Both the position numbers and the translations under genes were made by a program. Shown here piece after piece: positions 37,601 to 46,848 of a stretch of DNA of 64,000 bases (its first letter is position 1; the number at the start of each line of letters is the position of its first letter). The stretch is from Cryptomeria japonica (lineage: Eukaryota; Streptophyta; Pinopsida; Cupressales; Cupressaceae). Below the pieces are notes generated by a model, which had not been told where the DNA came from, ran no database searches, and worked only from the letters and a program-made list of their open reading frames with translations. Location: positions 629,215,240 to 629,279,239 of the forward strand of contig NC_081415.1 of assembly GCF_030272615.1 (NCBI RefSeq), given 5' to 3'.

Positions 37601-38614
37601 TTGTGTATATTTTAAGAGATTTGATAATGGCAATTATATTATCATGTTGCTTTATGTTGATGACATGCTTGTTGCTGGGTCTAACATGCAACATATAAAT
37701 GATCTGAAACAGAAATTAGCCAGGTCATTTGCTATGAAGGATTTGGGTGCAGCTAAGCAAATTCTCGGTATGAGGATTACATGGGACAGGAAAAATAGAA
37801 CCTTGAATTTGTCCCAAAGTGAGTATATAAAGAAGGTGTTGAAAAGATTTAACATGCAGGATGCAAAAGCAGTTAGTACACCTTTGGCTAGTCATTTCAA
37901 ATTGACTAAGGAGATGTGCCCAAAGGCATAGGAAGAGGTTAATAAAATGTCTAACATCTCGTATTCATCAGCTATTGGCAGTCTGATGTATGCAATGGTA
38001 TGCACAAGGCTAGATATTGCACATGCAATGGGAGTTGTGAGCAGATTTATGAGTAATCCGGGTATGGAATATTGGAATGTTGTGAAATGGATTCTTCGGT
38101 ATTTGAAAGGAACTACTACGAAGGCATTATGTTTCAAAGGATCTAATGCTACTCTGAGTGGATTTGTTGACTCTGATCTGGCGGTGATATTGATTCATGG
38201 AGGAGTACTACAGGGTATGTTTTTACTATAGGGGGAACTGTAGTCAGTTGGATTTCTAGGCTGCAAAAGGTTGTTGCACTTTCAACCACTGAAGCTGAGT
38301 ATGTTGCTGCTATAGAAGCCAGCAAGGAGATGATTTGGTTGCAATGTTTTCTAAAGGAATTGGGTTAGACATAAGAGGATAGTCCATTGTATACTGATAG
38401 CCAGAGAGCCATTCATCTTGCAAAGAACTTTGCTTTTCATTCAAGGACAAAGCACATTCAGCTCAGGTACCACTTCATCTGGACTGTTTTGGAGGAGGGT
38501 CAGTTACAGCTTGAGAAGATTCACACAAGTAAGAATCTTGTCGATATGTTCACAAAGGTAGTTCCATAGGAGAAGTTGATTTCTTCATCAGTTTCTATTG
38601 GTCTTCTTGATTGA
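34692..38614 (+). pseudogene. Tork-like copia gag-pol polyprotein
   Basis: One frame from the ATG at 34692. Gag: UBN2-type region (34758-35250), then a CCHC knuckle 'YCGKPGHLKKDC' (35408-35443). Protease region near 35565 ('VIDSRASFHATP', where Asp-Ser-Gly is usual). Integrase: 'WHHRLGHTSEKGMK' and 'CENCVYGKQ' (35988-36110), 'LVHSDLWG' (36166), 'LRSDNGGEYCS' (36358), 'TPQENGVSKRMN' (36448). RT: 'QLDVKTTFLHGDL' (37390) and 'LLYVDDMLVAGS' (37650). RNase H: '[16 protein letters not shown]' (38276) to 'LVDMFTKVVP'. About ten TAG/TGA codons (34755, 35250, 35357, 35409, 35564, 35646, 36426, 36855, 37107, 37929) and a one-base loss near 38180 inactivate it. Confidence 0.95.
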
Positions 38615-38689
38615 TAATTGTGGAATTTATACCAGTCAAGTCCTAGTGTTTTATCCAGCGGATGTTACATGTACAGTGGTGTCGTGTAG

Positions 38690-38750
38690 TATTAGTCTCC
38701 AAGTGGGAGATTGTTCGGTGTGGAGCCTGATCAATCTCCAAGTGGGAGAT
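38690..38750 (+). promoter_or_regulatory. duplicated polypurine tract of the Tork-like element
   Basis: 'TCTCCAAGTGGGAGATTGTT' occurs twice, at about 38696 and 38735, the second directly in front of the 3' LTR. Each copy is itself an inverted repeat (TCTCC/GGAGA). The upstream copy is followed by TGTTCGG and looks like a vestigial LTR start. Confidence 0.8.
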
Positions 38751-39118
38751 TGTTGAAATGTGGCGACTGATTAGCGAGGGTTCGGGGGCGGGAGCCCCGA
38801 GAAAAAAAAAATTGCCATTTTTCATTGATGAAAACTGACATTGTAATAAAACCCTAAAAAGGATGACTTTGTTTGTTGCCCTAAAAATGCATGTTATAAG
38901 TGGCAAGGATGCTTAAGGAATTGTAAGGTTGATGTACTATTTTTGTTGGATAATAAGAAAGATTGGACGGCTATGTATGGTGGACGTAACCCATTCTAGG
39001 TGAACCACGTTAAATCTCTGTGTTATCTGTGTCCTATTTTATTTCTTTATCTTTTGTATTTAAATCTACATATAATTGTTAGTTCATATTTGCTTTGGAT
39101 CTGCTTGAAACCCTAACA
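38751..39118 (+). repeat. 3' LTR of the Tork-like element
   Basis: Direct repeat of 34263-34631, followed by target duplication ATTAG at 39119-39123. Confidence 0.95.
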
Positions 39119-39123
39119 ATTAG

Positions 39124-39640
39124 TCTGCTTCTCTTTGAGTATCAGGGCAAACCAAAATGAAACATACCAATTAGAAAAGTCTTCCAGATAGAGTATGTTC
39201 CATTGGTACATGTTTCACTGATGATTTCTTCGGGCATCGGGTGGCTCAAAGTAACACATACCGATCGCTTTGGTTATACGGATGGACTCTTCTTTTTGCC
39301 ACTCTTATCGATATAAGTCTAAACGATAGCCTCATTGGCTATCGACAAGACAATTCTCCACTACTGTCACTAGTGTTTACTATGTCGATGGGTCATATTA
39401 GTATAGTTTTTATCGATGAATCAATTCTCTTCAACTTTTCCCCTTGATCGGTATAACCTATGTTGATAAGTACAACTCCGGCTTGCTACACTCTCTCATC
39501 GGTATATGGTATCCTGATGCAAAATTGGTCTTTGTTAGTTTAAGTGCCCTCATCGGAATAACTTATACTGATAATGTGAAATTTCAATTATTTTCAAATC
39601 CTTCTTTAAGATACAAAATTTGATAATGGATTTAATACAA
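39124..39640 (+). repeat. continuation of the CATCGGTATA repeat array
   Basis: Units with 'CTCATCGGTATA' (39476-39500), 'CCTCATCGGAATAAC' (39549), 'TTGATCGGTATAAC' (39446), 'CTTATCGATATAAG' (39305) and matching 'CCGAT/TGATA' halves recur roughly every 50-65 bases. No gene. Before the LTR elements inserted it joined 31080-31344. Confidence 0.6.
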
Positions 39641-39869
39641 TCTAAACAAAAACTTTGTTCTGCATGGGAGCTTTACCCTTTCTAATAATTTTTTGTGCAT
39701 TTTGATCAATCCCAGGAACCTGTTTGCCAGGCCTCCTCACCTCAAAAGGAAACCCAAAGTGCTTAATTTGAAAAATAGTATTTTTAAGAGAATAATTAAG
39801 AAAATTATAGAAAAATAGCATTTTTAAGAGCATAATTAACGAAATTATAGAAAAATTATGTGCTAACAT
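39641..39869. other. spacer with a 40-bp tandem duplication
   Basis: Two copies of 'GAAAAATAG.ATTTTTAAGAG' plus flank (period about 40 bp, 39771-39850) precede the clathrin exons. The minus strand has an open stretch with 'GFPFEVRRPGKQVPGIDQNA', which I cannot assign. It could be a fragment of another ORF. Confidence 0.5.
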
Positions 39870-40694
39870 GTTGCCCTATCTAAAAAGGATAATCCTTACA
39901 AGGATGCAATGGAAACTAGTTCTCAATCGATTGATTGTAAACTTGCAGAGGAATTGCTGGTGTATTTTGTGAAACAGGTATACAACTGGTAAAACATATA
40001 GTTGGTTGTTCTCTCTCACAGGCTAAAGTATATTTTGAATTTTCATTTTGGATTAGAGCATTGAAATGGAGCTTACTTTTGCATTTGAAACTGTAGGGCA
40101 AGAAAGAGTGCTTTGCCTCATGCTTGTTCATATGTTATGACTTGGTCAGACCAGATGTGGCTTTGGAACTTGCCTGGATGAATAATATGATTGACTTTGT
40201 GTTTCCATACCTACTTCAGGTTCTTGATATACTCTAATGATTCTATGAATATTTTAAGTTTCTCTTTAATAAATATTTTAAATCTTCTGCAAAATTAAAT
40301 AGCTAATATTCAAAAAAAATCTTTTTCAAACTTCATTCAAGAATACACAAAAAAAAATTTGATGAGCTTGTTAAGGACAAGTTAGAGGTTGTCCAAGAAG
40401 AGAAATCCAAGGAGAAAGAAGAGAAAGATCTTGTTTCTCAACAAGTATGCATTTTGCTTAATTGAGCCTCAAGGAGCACTTGTTCTACTCTACTAAGGGT
40501 TTTTAAATATTATAATAAATATGTGCCTATTTTGTTTATAGAATATGTATACTCAGCTTCTTCCCCTTTCTTTTCCAGCACCTCCAATGCCTGGCATGGG
40601 AGTTGGCATGGGAGGTTGCTTTCAGCTAGGTATGGGTGGGATGGGAGTGCCTCCCATGCCATCTTATGGTTTGCCACCTATGGGTGGCTATTGA
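39870..40694 (+). pseudogene. clathrin heavy chain, last four exons to the stop codon
   Basis: Exon b (about 39870-39977) reads '[20 protein letters not shown]' and '[13 protein letters not shown]', with donor GTATAC. Exon c (40097-40219), after an AG acceptor, reads '[20 protein letters not shown]' and '[17 protein letters not shown]', donor GTTCTT. Exon d (40332-40444) has 'FDELVKDKLEVVQEEKSKEK' and ends SQQ, donor GTATGC; a run of eight A shifts its frame. Exon e (40542-40694) reads '[20 protein letters not shown]' and ends '[12 protein letters not shown]' and TGA. This is the C-terminal trimerisation region and Gly/Pro/Met-rich tail of plant clathrin heavy chain. Introns are retained, so the capture was at the DNA level. 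About 80 residues between the exon at 26551-26891 and exon b are missing. Confidence 0.95.
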
Positions 40695-41146
40695 TGGGAT
40701 TGAAGAACGTAATGTGGGACATAATTCTTCAATCATACATGGTTTTTTTAGGCTAGTCTTCGAGTGGAAAGATTAGATTGTCAAATTGGTTTTATTGTCA
40801 TTCGGTTGGTTGATACAAAATAATGAATCTTGAGTATTATCATATTGGTCAATCAGTTCAAATCTTTCCATCCACCAAGCATCTGACGAGGATGTTGTAT
40901 GTATATCTGACGGTATTCTCACTAGATGGGTGGTCATGTTCACCATTGCAACATTACTTGGATGCTGTCAGAATTCTGATGACATATAGTTTTACCGATG
41001 GCTAAGCGCAGTCATGGTTGTCGTTGGAAGAGTCTTCAATGGCATTGGAATTTCAACATTCTTGAGCACTGTCAGAATGTCCGACTATAAATTTTTTATG
41101 GCATTTCTTGTCGGCAACCCGATGAATTGTAGTTCAAATTCCGATG
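40695..41146. other. CACTA right subterminal region
   Basis: Contains repeated short motifs: 'CTGTCAGAATTCTGATGAC' (about 40967) and 'CTGTCAGAATGTCCGAC' (about 41069), 'GTCGGCAACCCGATGAA' and 'CCGATGAACCGCCATCAGAA'. The first matches a motif near 6110 at the other end. Such repeats are the expected binding sites of a TNPA-type protein. Confidence 0.6.
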
Positions 41147-41182
41147 AACCGCCATCAGAATTGAACCCCAAATGTTCTAGTG
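41147..41182 (-). repeat. right terminal inverted repeat of the CACTA element
   Basis: Ends in TAGTG, followed by the target duplication ACA at 41183-41185. It pairs with 5976-6011. Confidence 0.9.
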
Positions 41183-41185
41183 ACA

Positions 41186-43667
41186 GCCGACAAACTTCTA
41201 GGTTTTATTGTTTCTAATAGAGGAATTGAGGTAGATCCAACAAAGGTCAAAGAAATCATTGATATGCAGCCATCATCAATAGTCAAGCAGCTATGGGGAT
41301 TACAAGGAAGATTACAATCTATAAGAAGGTTCATACCATAGCTAGTAGATAAATGTCATCCATCTCAACATTTACTCAAGAAAGGAGACACCTTCAAATG
41401 GATAGATCAGTGCCAAGAAGCTTTTCAAGATTTAAAGGATTATCATTTAACTACTCCAGTATTTGTTCCACCTACTCTAGGCAAATCTATATTACTATAT
41501 ATATTAGCAGCAAACTCATCTTTGGGAGTCATTTTGGCACAACATGACGATCAAGGAAAGGAAAGAGAAATCTACTATATAATTATAACCCTTATTGGAT
41601 ACGAACTTAATTGCACTCCCATAGAATGAGCATGTTTAGTAGTGATCTTCACATCTCAAAATCTTAGACACTATATATTGAGTCACAAAGTTCAACTCAT
41701 AGCACACTTTGATTCTCTCAAATATCTGTTGAGCAGAGCAACATTAACTGGAAGATTGGCCAAGTGGGTCATGATTTTAAGTGAGTTTGACATGGAATAC
41801 ATGGACAAAAAGGCAATCAAAGGACAGATTACAACATATCAATTAGAGAAAGCTCCCTTGCAAGATAGTCACCCACTACTAGTGGATTTTTACTATGAAT
41901 TTGTGTTTACATTGATAGGATCCACCACTTGGAAATTGTACTTTGATGGTTCTTACACAAATTATGGAGCAGGAGTCAAAATTCTTTTCATCACCCCTCA
42001 AGGTAATTCTATCTTGAAGTCATTCAGAATCAATTTTCCCTATACAAATAATATAGCTGAATACGAAGATCTTATCATAGGACTTCGTACCGCTATATAG
42101 TGGAGGATATAATAACTACAAGTGTATGGTGACTCAGAACTAATTATCAATCAAGTCAATGATAACTATAACACAAAAAATGATAAATTGGTGCCTTATA
42201 AGAAAATTGTAGAAGATTGCAAACAACATTTTAGCCACATCACTTTTGAGCAGATTCCAAGAATGCAGAACAAGGCAGCAGATGCCATGTCTATAGTGGG
42301 GTCTCTCCTAGACATGTCTAATAATGAAACCCAATTCGAGTTCATTATAGAAAAATTGATGGTACTGACATATGAGATTCCCTCATTGGAATATGTGTGT
42401 GTAATTGTGGGTCTTGAAACCCCATGGTATAATGAGATATATGCGTACTTACATAATCAGTATATATCTCCTGATCTGTCAAGAAATCAAAAGAAGACTC
42501 TCATTCGTCAAGAATCCAGACATACCATTATTGCTAACATATATTTGTATAGAAGGAGCCTTGATGGAACACTTGTTTGATGGCTTAATTTTGAAGAAGT
42601 GCAACTTTCCTTAAAAGAGGTACATGATGGAATTTGTGGTGCACATTCAAGTAGCCCTACACTAGCAAATAAGTTACCAAGAACTCGATACTATTGGCCT
42701 ACTATGGAAAAGGATGCCTACAAATAGGTATAGAAATGTAAACAATGTCAAGTGCATGGTGACATCATTTATGCACTAGAGTAGGATCTCCAACCTATCA
42801 CATCACCATTGTCATTTTCACTGTGAGGGTTAGATCTTGTTGGTAAACTCAATCCTACTTCATCCAATGGGCACAAATTCATCTTAATGCCTATTGAATA
42901 TTTTACCAAATGGGTCGAGGCAATCCCTCTAACCTACACCACTGGTAAGTAGATAGAAAAAATCATCTTTAACTACATCATCTGTCGATACGAGGTTCCA
43001 ATGTGTATAGTGACCAAAAATGGACATTAGTTTAAGAATCAAGAAATGAGAGAAATATGTGAATAGTTCTAGATACAATAGAGATTTGCAATTCCATATT
43101 ATCTACAAAGTAATGTACAAGAAGAGACAACAAACAAAACAATATTGAAGATCCTGAAGAAATTTGTTACTGCCACATGACAGGACTGACATCTCCGATT
43201 AAATCCCGCTCTTTGGGCTTATAGAACAGGGGTATGCACACCTACAGGAGAAACACCTTATTCATTAGTCTATGATATAGGAACAATTTTACGCATTGAA
43301 GTAGAACTACCTTCTTTAAGAATCTCCTTAAAACACATCATATCAAAGGAAGACTATTAAGTCGCAATATTGCAAGAGCTTGAAATGCTTGATGAAAAGC
43401 GACAAACTACTTTAAATTACTTGCAAGGTTACCAAAATAGACTAAGAAGGATTTGCAATAAATGGGTAAGGTTGAGGAATTTTGAAGTAGGAGATTTGGT
43501 TCTCAAGGAGAACCAAAGGAACTTAGCAAAGCATGAAAAGCTAGGAAAGTTTGAACTTAACTAGCTAGGTCCTTTCATCATAACAAGGTTCATACGAAAC
43601 AGAATATATAACTTGGCTACCATGGAGGGAGATCCTCTTCGCGACCCTGCAAATAAAATACAACTTA
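41186..43667 (+). pseudogene. Tat-like pol 3' half: RT end, RNase H, second RNase H, integrase
   Basis: One reading frame can be followed for almost 2.5 kb. 'LLGFIVSNRGIEVDPTKVKE' (41198-41257) is the end of RT. RNase H follows ('ILLYILAANSSLGVILAQHD', 'LRHYILSHKVQLIAHFDSL'). A second, archaeal-type RNase H has 'WKLYFDGSYTNYGAGV' and 'QVYGDSELIINQVN' (41930-42260), the Tat hallmark. Integrase has a His-His-Cys-Cys finger ('KCKQCQ', about 42735), core 'LDLVGKLNP' and 'WVEAIPL', and 'VTKNG' where Asp-Asn-Gly is usual. It ends with the 'LGPFIITRF' GPY/F-type motif near 43570. About a dozen stops are present. Confidence 0.92.
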
Positions 43668-44423
43668 AAAATACTACATCTAAGGGTTGGGTTAGTTTAG
43701 GTTTTACTTTCTACACTGCATATCATTTTCTTAAAACAACTTTGCATCATATAAGGTTTATTTTTCAAGTGCATCACATTTATGAAGTTTCTAGATTTAC
43801 ATATAGCAGCATCATCAAGGCAACTATCCAAATTTATCATCTATTTGCATTCAAGAGAAACAAGGGTCGTCTCCTTTATTAGATACTCGGACATGAAGTT
43901 TTTTTTAGATCCTAAGGTTGTTCATTTTCAACATCACCCCGTGATGATGATTTACCTTTGGCTAGGTAAAGATTTCACTATTTGTGCCTTGTTAACCCAA
44001 AATCTATCAATTTCTATATCTCACACATTAACAAAATATCTATTTCATTCTAGACACCTAGTTGATCATATGACTAGTGAAAAAACCAATATTCTACTTC
44101 AACGCCACTACAATTGTCATATCCAAGTAGGTTTCATTACTTACAAGTCAAGGCAAGATAATAAAAAGAAAAAATGCTATGCCAATATACATCTCAAGGC
44201 AAAAGAGAAATGATATATAATTAAAATATCATGCATACAAGTGCGACAAAAAATCCTGACTATGGAAACATGTGAATAACTCCATCAGGGCTATGGATGC
44301 CTACTGGCAATGGAAAAATATTCGATAGATTATGGTGTATAACCTTGTTAGAGCCCTTAAAGCTTGCTGTAGTAAGGCTTTGTCCAGGATGCTTTTGAAG
44401 TTAGAATAATACATGAAGCTAGT
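43668..44423. other. Tat 3' non-coding region
   Basis: AT-rich DNA between the integrase end and the gag-pro element. The open frame at 43782-44213 resembles nothing known. It probably contains 3' untranslated region and perhaps part of an LTR, but I found no direct repeat to confirm that. Confidence 0.45.
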
Positions 44424-44794
44424 TGTAGCGTCCTAAAATTGCGACACTTGCAATTTCGACTACATTTGGGTCTTCACGATGGTGACGCAACACTGAACCT
44501 GGATGGAGACCCCGAAACTTGTTCATGACATCAAAAACTGCATTTTTCAGTACCCTGGCCTAATCCTCCTTGCACCCCGCTATCCCTGGAGGTGGGACCA
44601 TGGCGCCTAGCGCCTTGGTCCTTCAGGACTAGGGCGCCCGGCGCCCTGGTCCCCCAAGACCATGCTGGTCCCTGGCCCTATTTTGGGCCTAGTCTCTTAT
44701 GGGGCTTCGGGTCTTTAAGTTTGAAAATTGGAAAATAATGTTTCCTGGTCGGCCTAAGGTCGGGAAAATCAGTCTATCAACCCTAATTGGCAAG

Positions 44795-44802
44795 TATATA
44801 AA
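44795..44802 (+). promoter_or_regulatory. TATA box in the 5' LTR
   Basis: TATATAAA, preserved at the same place in the 3' LTR (51451-51458). It lies 370 bases after the LTR start and just upstream of the 'ATTCAAGC' repeats, a plausible promoter for the element. Confidence 0.7.
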
Positions 44803-44851
44803 CTCCATTTCCTCTCCCATTTTGGTAGATGAAAAAAAAGGCGGAAACGAT

Positions 44852-44900
44852 ATTCAAGCATTCAAACATTCAAGCATTCAAGCATTCCTTCAAGCAATTG
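44852..44900 (+). repeat. ATTCAAGC octamer repeats
   Basis: Five or six imperfect copies of 'ATTCAAGC/ATTCAAAC' in tandem, just downstream of the TATA box. They are present in both LTRs (3' copy at about 51508-51556), so they would lie near the start of the RNA. Confidence 0.85.
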
Positions 44901-45662
44901 AGCATTCTAAGTCTCCATTCAAGGCTAAGTGTTGCATTCAAGACAAGGATTCAACCATTGAAGAGGAGATCACATACAACATACAACATACTACATACAT
45001 TACACCTTCACATGTAAGAATACAAACATTCTTACAACAAGGTATTAGTACTTGTTTACATTACAAACATTTACATTTACAACATTCTCATTTCTTGGTT
45101 AATTCCAAAACCGGGGTTTGACCTAAAGGCAAACCCCTCATCCCTAACCCCCCAATCATCCTCTCTTTTTTGTGTGTAGGTTGCAGGTACGCGGCTGTAA
45201 TTGAAGATCTGGAATCCTTGTGTAGAGACGAACAGATCCCCCTTCGTTTCACGGATTTTTCGGAGGACCGTGTGCACGTCGGGCGCCATCGTCTCGTCAA
45301 CTTTCGCTCAAATTTGCAGAACAGGACCATCTCAACATTTTACTACTAATTCCAGGTCCGCAGCTTCATCCCATATCCCTATCTCTGTTTATAAGCGAAT
45401 CTTTCCTACTTTACATGCATTCCTAGTTCAATCTTTCTATCTACATTTCTTTACAAAAGAGGGTATCCTTGATGTCACAACCCTTGAAACTCATTTAGAA
45501 TCCAATCTTGCATTGCGTGGGATTGGATCTTGTGGGTTTCAACCCCTCTTTTGAATGTAAAGTCTCCCCTAAGTGAAAACCATCAACCCTAGTGACTCTC
45601 CCTTCTCTCTCCTTGGAGTTGGGGAGGGAAGAACAACTAGGGTTCAATTTTTCCGCTTTACA

Positions 45663-46848
45663 TTTTGGTGAACTTGACGTGAACATCCTCATTCTGATTA
45701 TTCATGGTTAGATCTGAAAATTTTGCTTTCCTAATTATATTTCCATGTTTGATCTTTTGCAAAGTTTAGAGGTTGATTGCATAAAAAACCCTAAAATTTT
45801 CTTTTTAAGTAATTAAACTTGTGAAATGTTTCATTGTTAATGCTTGTTTTAGATCTGTCCTTCTATTGCAAATTATCAATTCATATTTGTGCTTTAATTT
45901 TGAAAATTAAGTGGTTAAGTGTCAAAACCCTAATTTTTAAAACCTTCCTGATTCAACCTTTGACTGATAATTTCACTAATCAAAACACCTCCAAATCAGC
46001 TGTAACTTTGGATTCCGCAATAAAATCACAATATCTTTCATCCCTGAAAATTTGGAAAAAAGTTGCGAGGACCGTGTGCACCCCAAGCGCCATCGTCCCT
46101 GACATTTTTTCTGAAATTTCGGGAGCTAGATCTTACTGTATTTTTCTGCTAAAATCCAGAATTTTGGCTGATTGTATCAAATTTAACACTTTCAAAATTA
46201 AAGTCAAAGTTGGTCTAGCGATTGCTTGGATTGAGGCTTCTAATCATTCAAAAATTGTTGAAATTGAAATTTTTATCAAAATTGGGTTTCTTACAGTCCT
46301 AAATCTGAGAAGTGTGTTAGCATTCGTTCGAAATTTCAGTGCTTTATTCAAATTTCTACAATTTGTGACTCTTGAAATTAAGTGTTTAATTGCAACAACC
46401 TTGATTTCCACTTTCAAAATCGAATTTTGCATGAAATCGGGTCAACTTTTAAATTTCGAAGCCTGCATTGCTTTTAGCATTCCCTCTAAAATCATAAAAT
46501 TCAAAATTTCAGTTTCCCTCTCTTTTTCAAAATTCAAATTTTACATTTTTCAACAATCTTGGTAGGGTTCAATTTTGAGATTGCAACTTTAATTTGGCCT
46601 ATCTACAGATCGTAAAATCACTCAATTTTTTCAAATTAGCTTTAAAATCATCATAAATTTCATCCCTGAAAATTTTGAAAAAAGTTGCGAGGACCGTGTG
46701 CACTCCGTTCGCCACGGTCCCAAACATTTTTTCCGAAATTTCGGGAGATTGTCTTGATTGCATTTAACAGCTTAAATCTAGGAGATTGGCTGATTTTATT
46801 GAAATTTGCTACCTCTAAAATTCAAAATCTTCTCTCTTTCTTTAGTGC
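45663..46848 (+). other. leader of the gag-pro element with a duplicated 170-bp module
   Basis: About 1.2 kb between LTR and gag. Two copies of a module, about 46036-46205 and 46657-46825, share 'TTTCATCCCTGAAAATTT', 'GTTGCGAGGACCGTGTGCAC' and 'GAAATTTCGGGAG'. A related 'GGACCGTGTGCAC..CGCCATCGTC' segment lies in the LTR (45265). The open frame 45834-46565 is Lys/Phe/Ile-rich and probably spurious. Repeated structured modules in a leader suggest an RNA packaging or dimerisation role, which is inference only. Confidence 0.6.

Larger units (their letters stand above)
34263..39118 (+). mobile_element. Tork-like Ty1/copia retrotransposon, 4.86 kb
   Basis: LTRs of 369 and 368 bp (34263-34631, 38751-39118) with TGTTGA...AACA ends and target duplication ATTAG (34258-34262, 39119-39123). 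The primer-binding site follows the left LTR and a polypurine tract precedes the right LTR. The two LTRs differ at about 28 positions by eye (about 7.6 percent), mostly transitions, so the insertion is old. Gag-pol is one continuous frame apart from stops and one frameshift. A solo LTR of the same family lies at 61474-61834. Confidence 0.96.
41183..44423 (+). mobile_element. Ty3/gypsy (Tat-like) retrotransposon, 3' piece
   Basis: Direct continuation of the element at 1441-5975: the reverse transcriptase text resumes at the codon where the left piece stopped. It contains the RT connection, RNase H, a second RNase H and integrase. The part after about 43670 is non-coding and is interrupted at 44424 by another LTR element, with the sequence resuming at 52324. 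Confidence 0.9.
44424..45662 (+). repeat. 5' LTR of the gag-pro element
   Basis: Starts TGTAGCGTCC and ends GCTTTACA. A GC-rich 'GCGCC.GCGCCCTGGTCC' repeat block lies at 44596-44680, a TATATAAA box at 44795-44802 and an 'ATTCAAGC' run at 44852-44900. It is followed by a transcribed region that carries a 'GGACCGTGTGCAC' motif at 45265. Confidence 0.94.

Noticed and set aside
44699-45121. 140-residue frame in the LTR, repeated at 51355-51777
   Set aside because: It is present in both LTRs simply because they are repeats. The frame spans the TATA box and octamer repeats and shows no protein signature.
45834-46565. 243-residue open frame in the gag-pro leader
   Set aside because: Its composition (Lys, Phe, Ile, Ser) follows from AT-rich DNA. 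It overlaps the duplicated leader module and has no homology to any protein I know.
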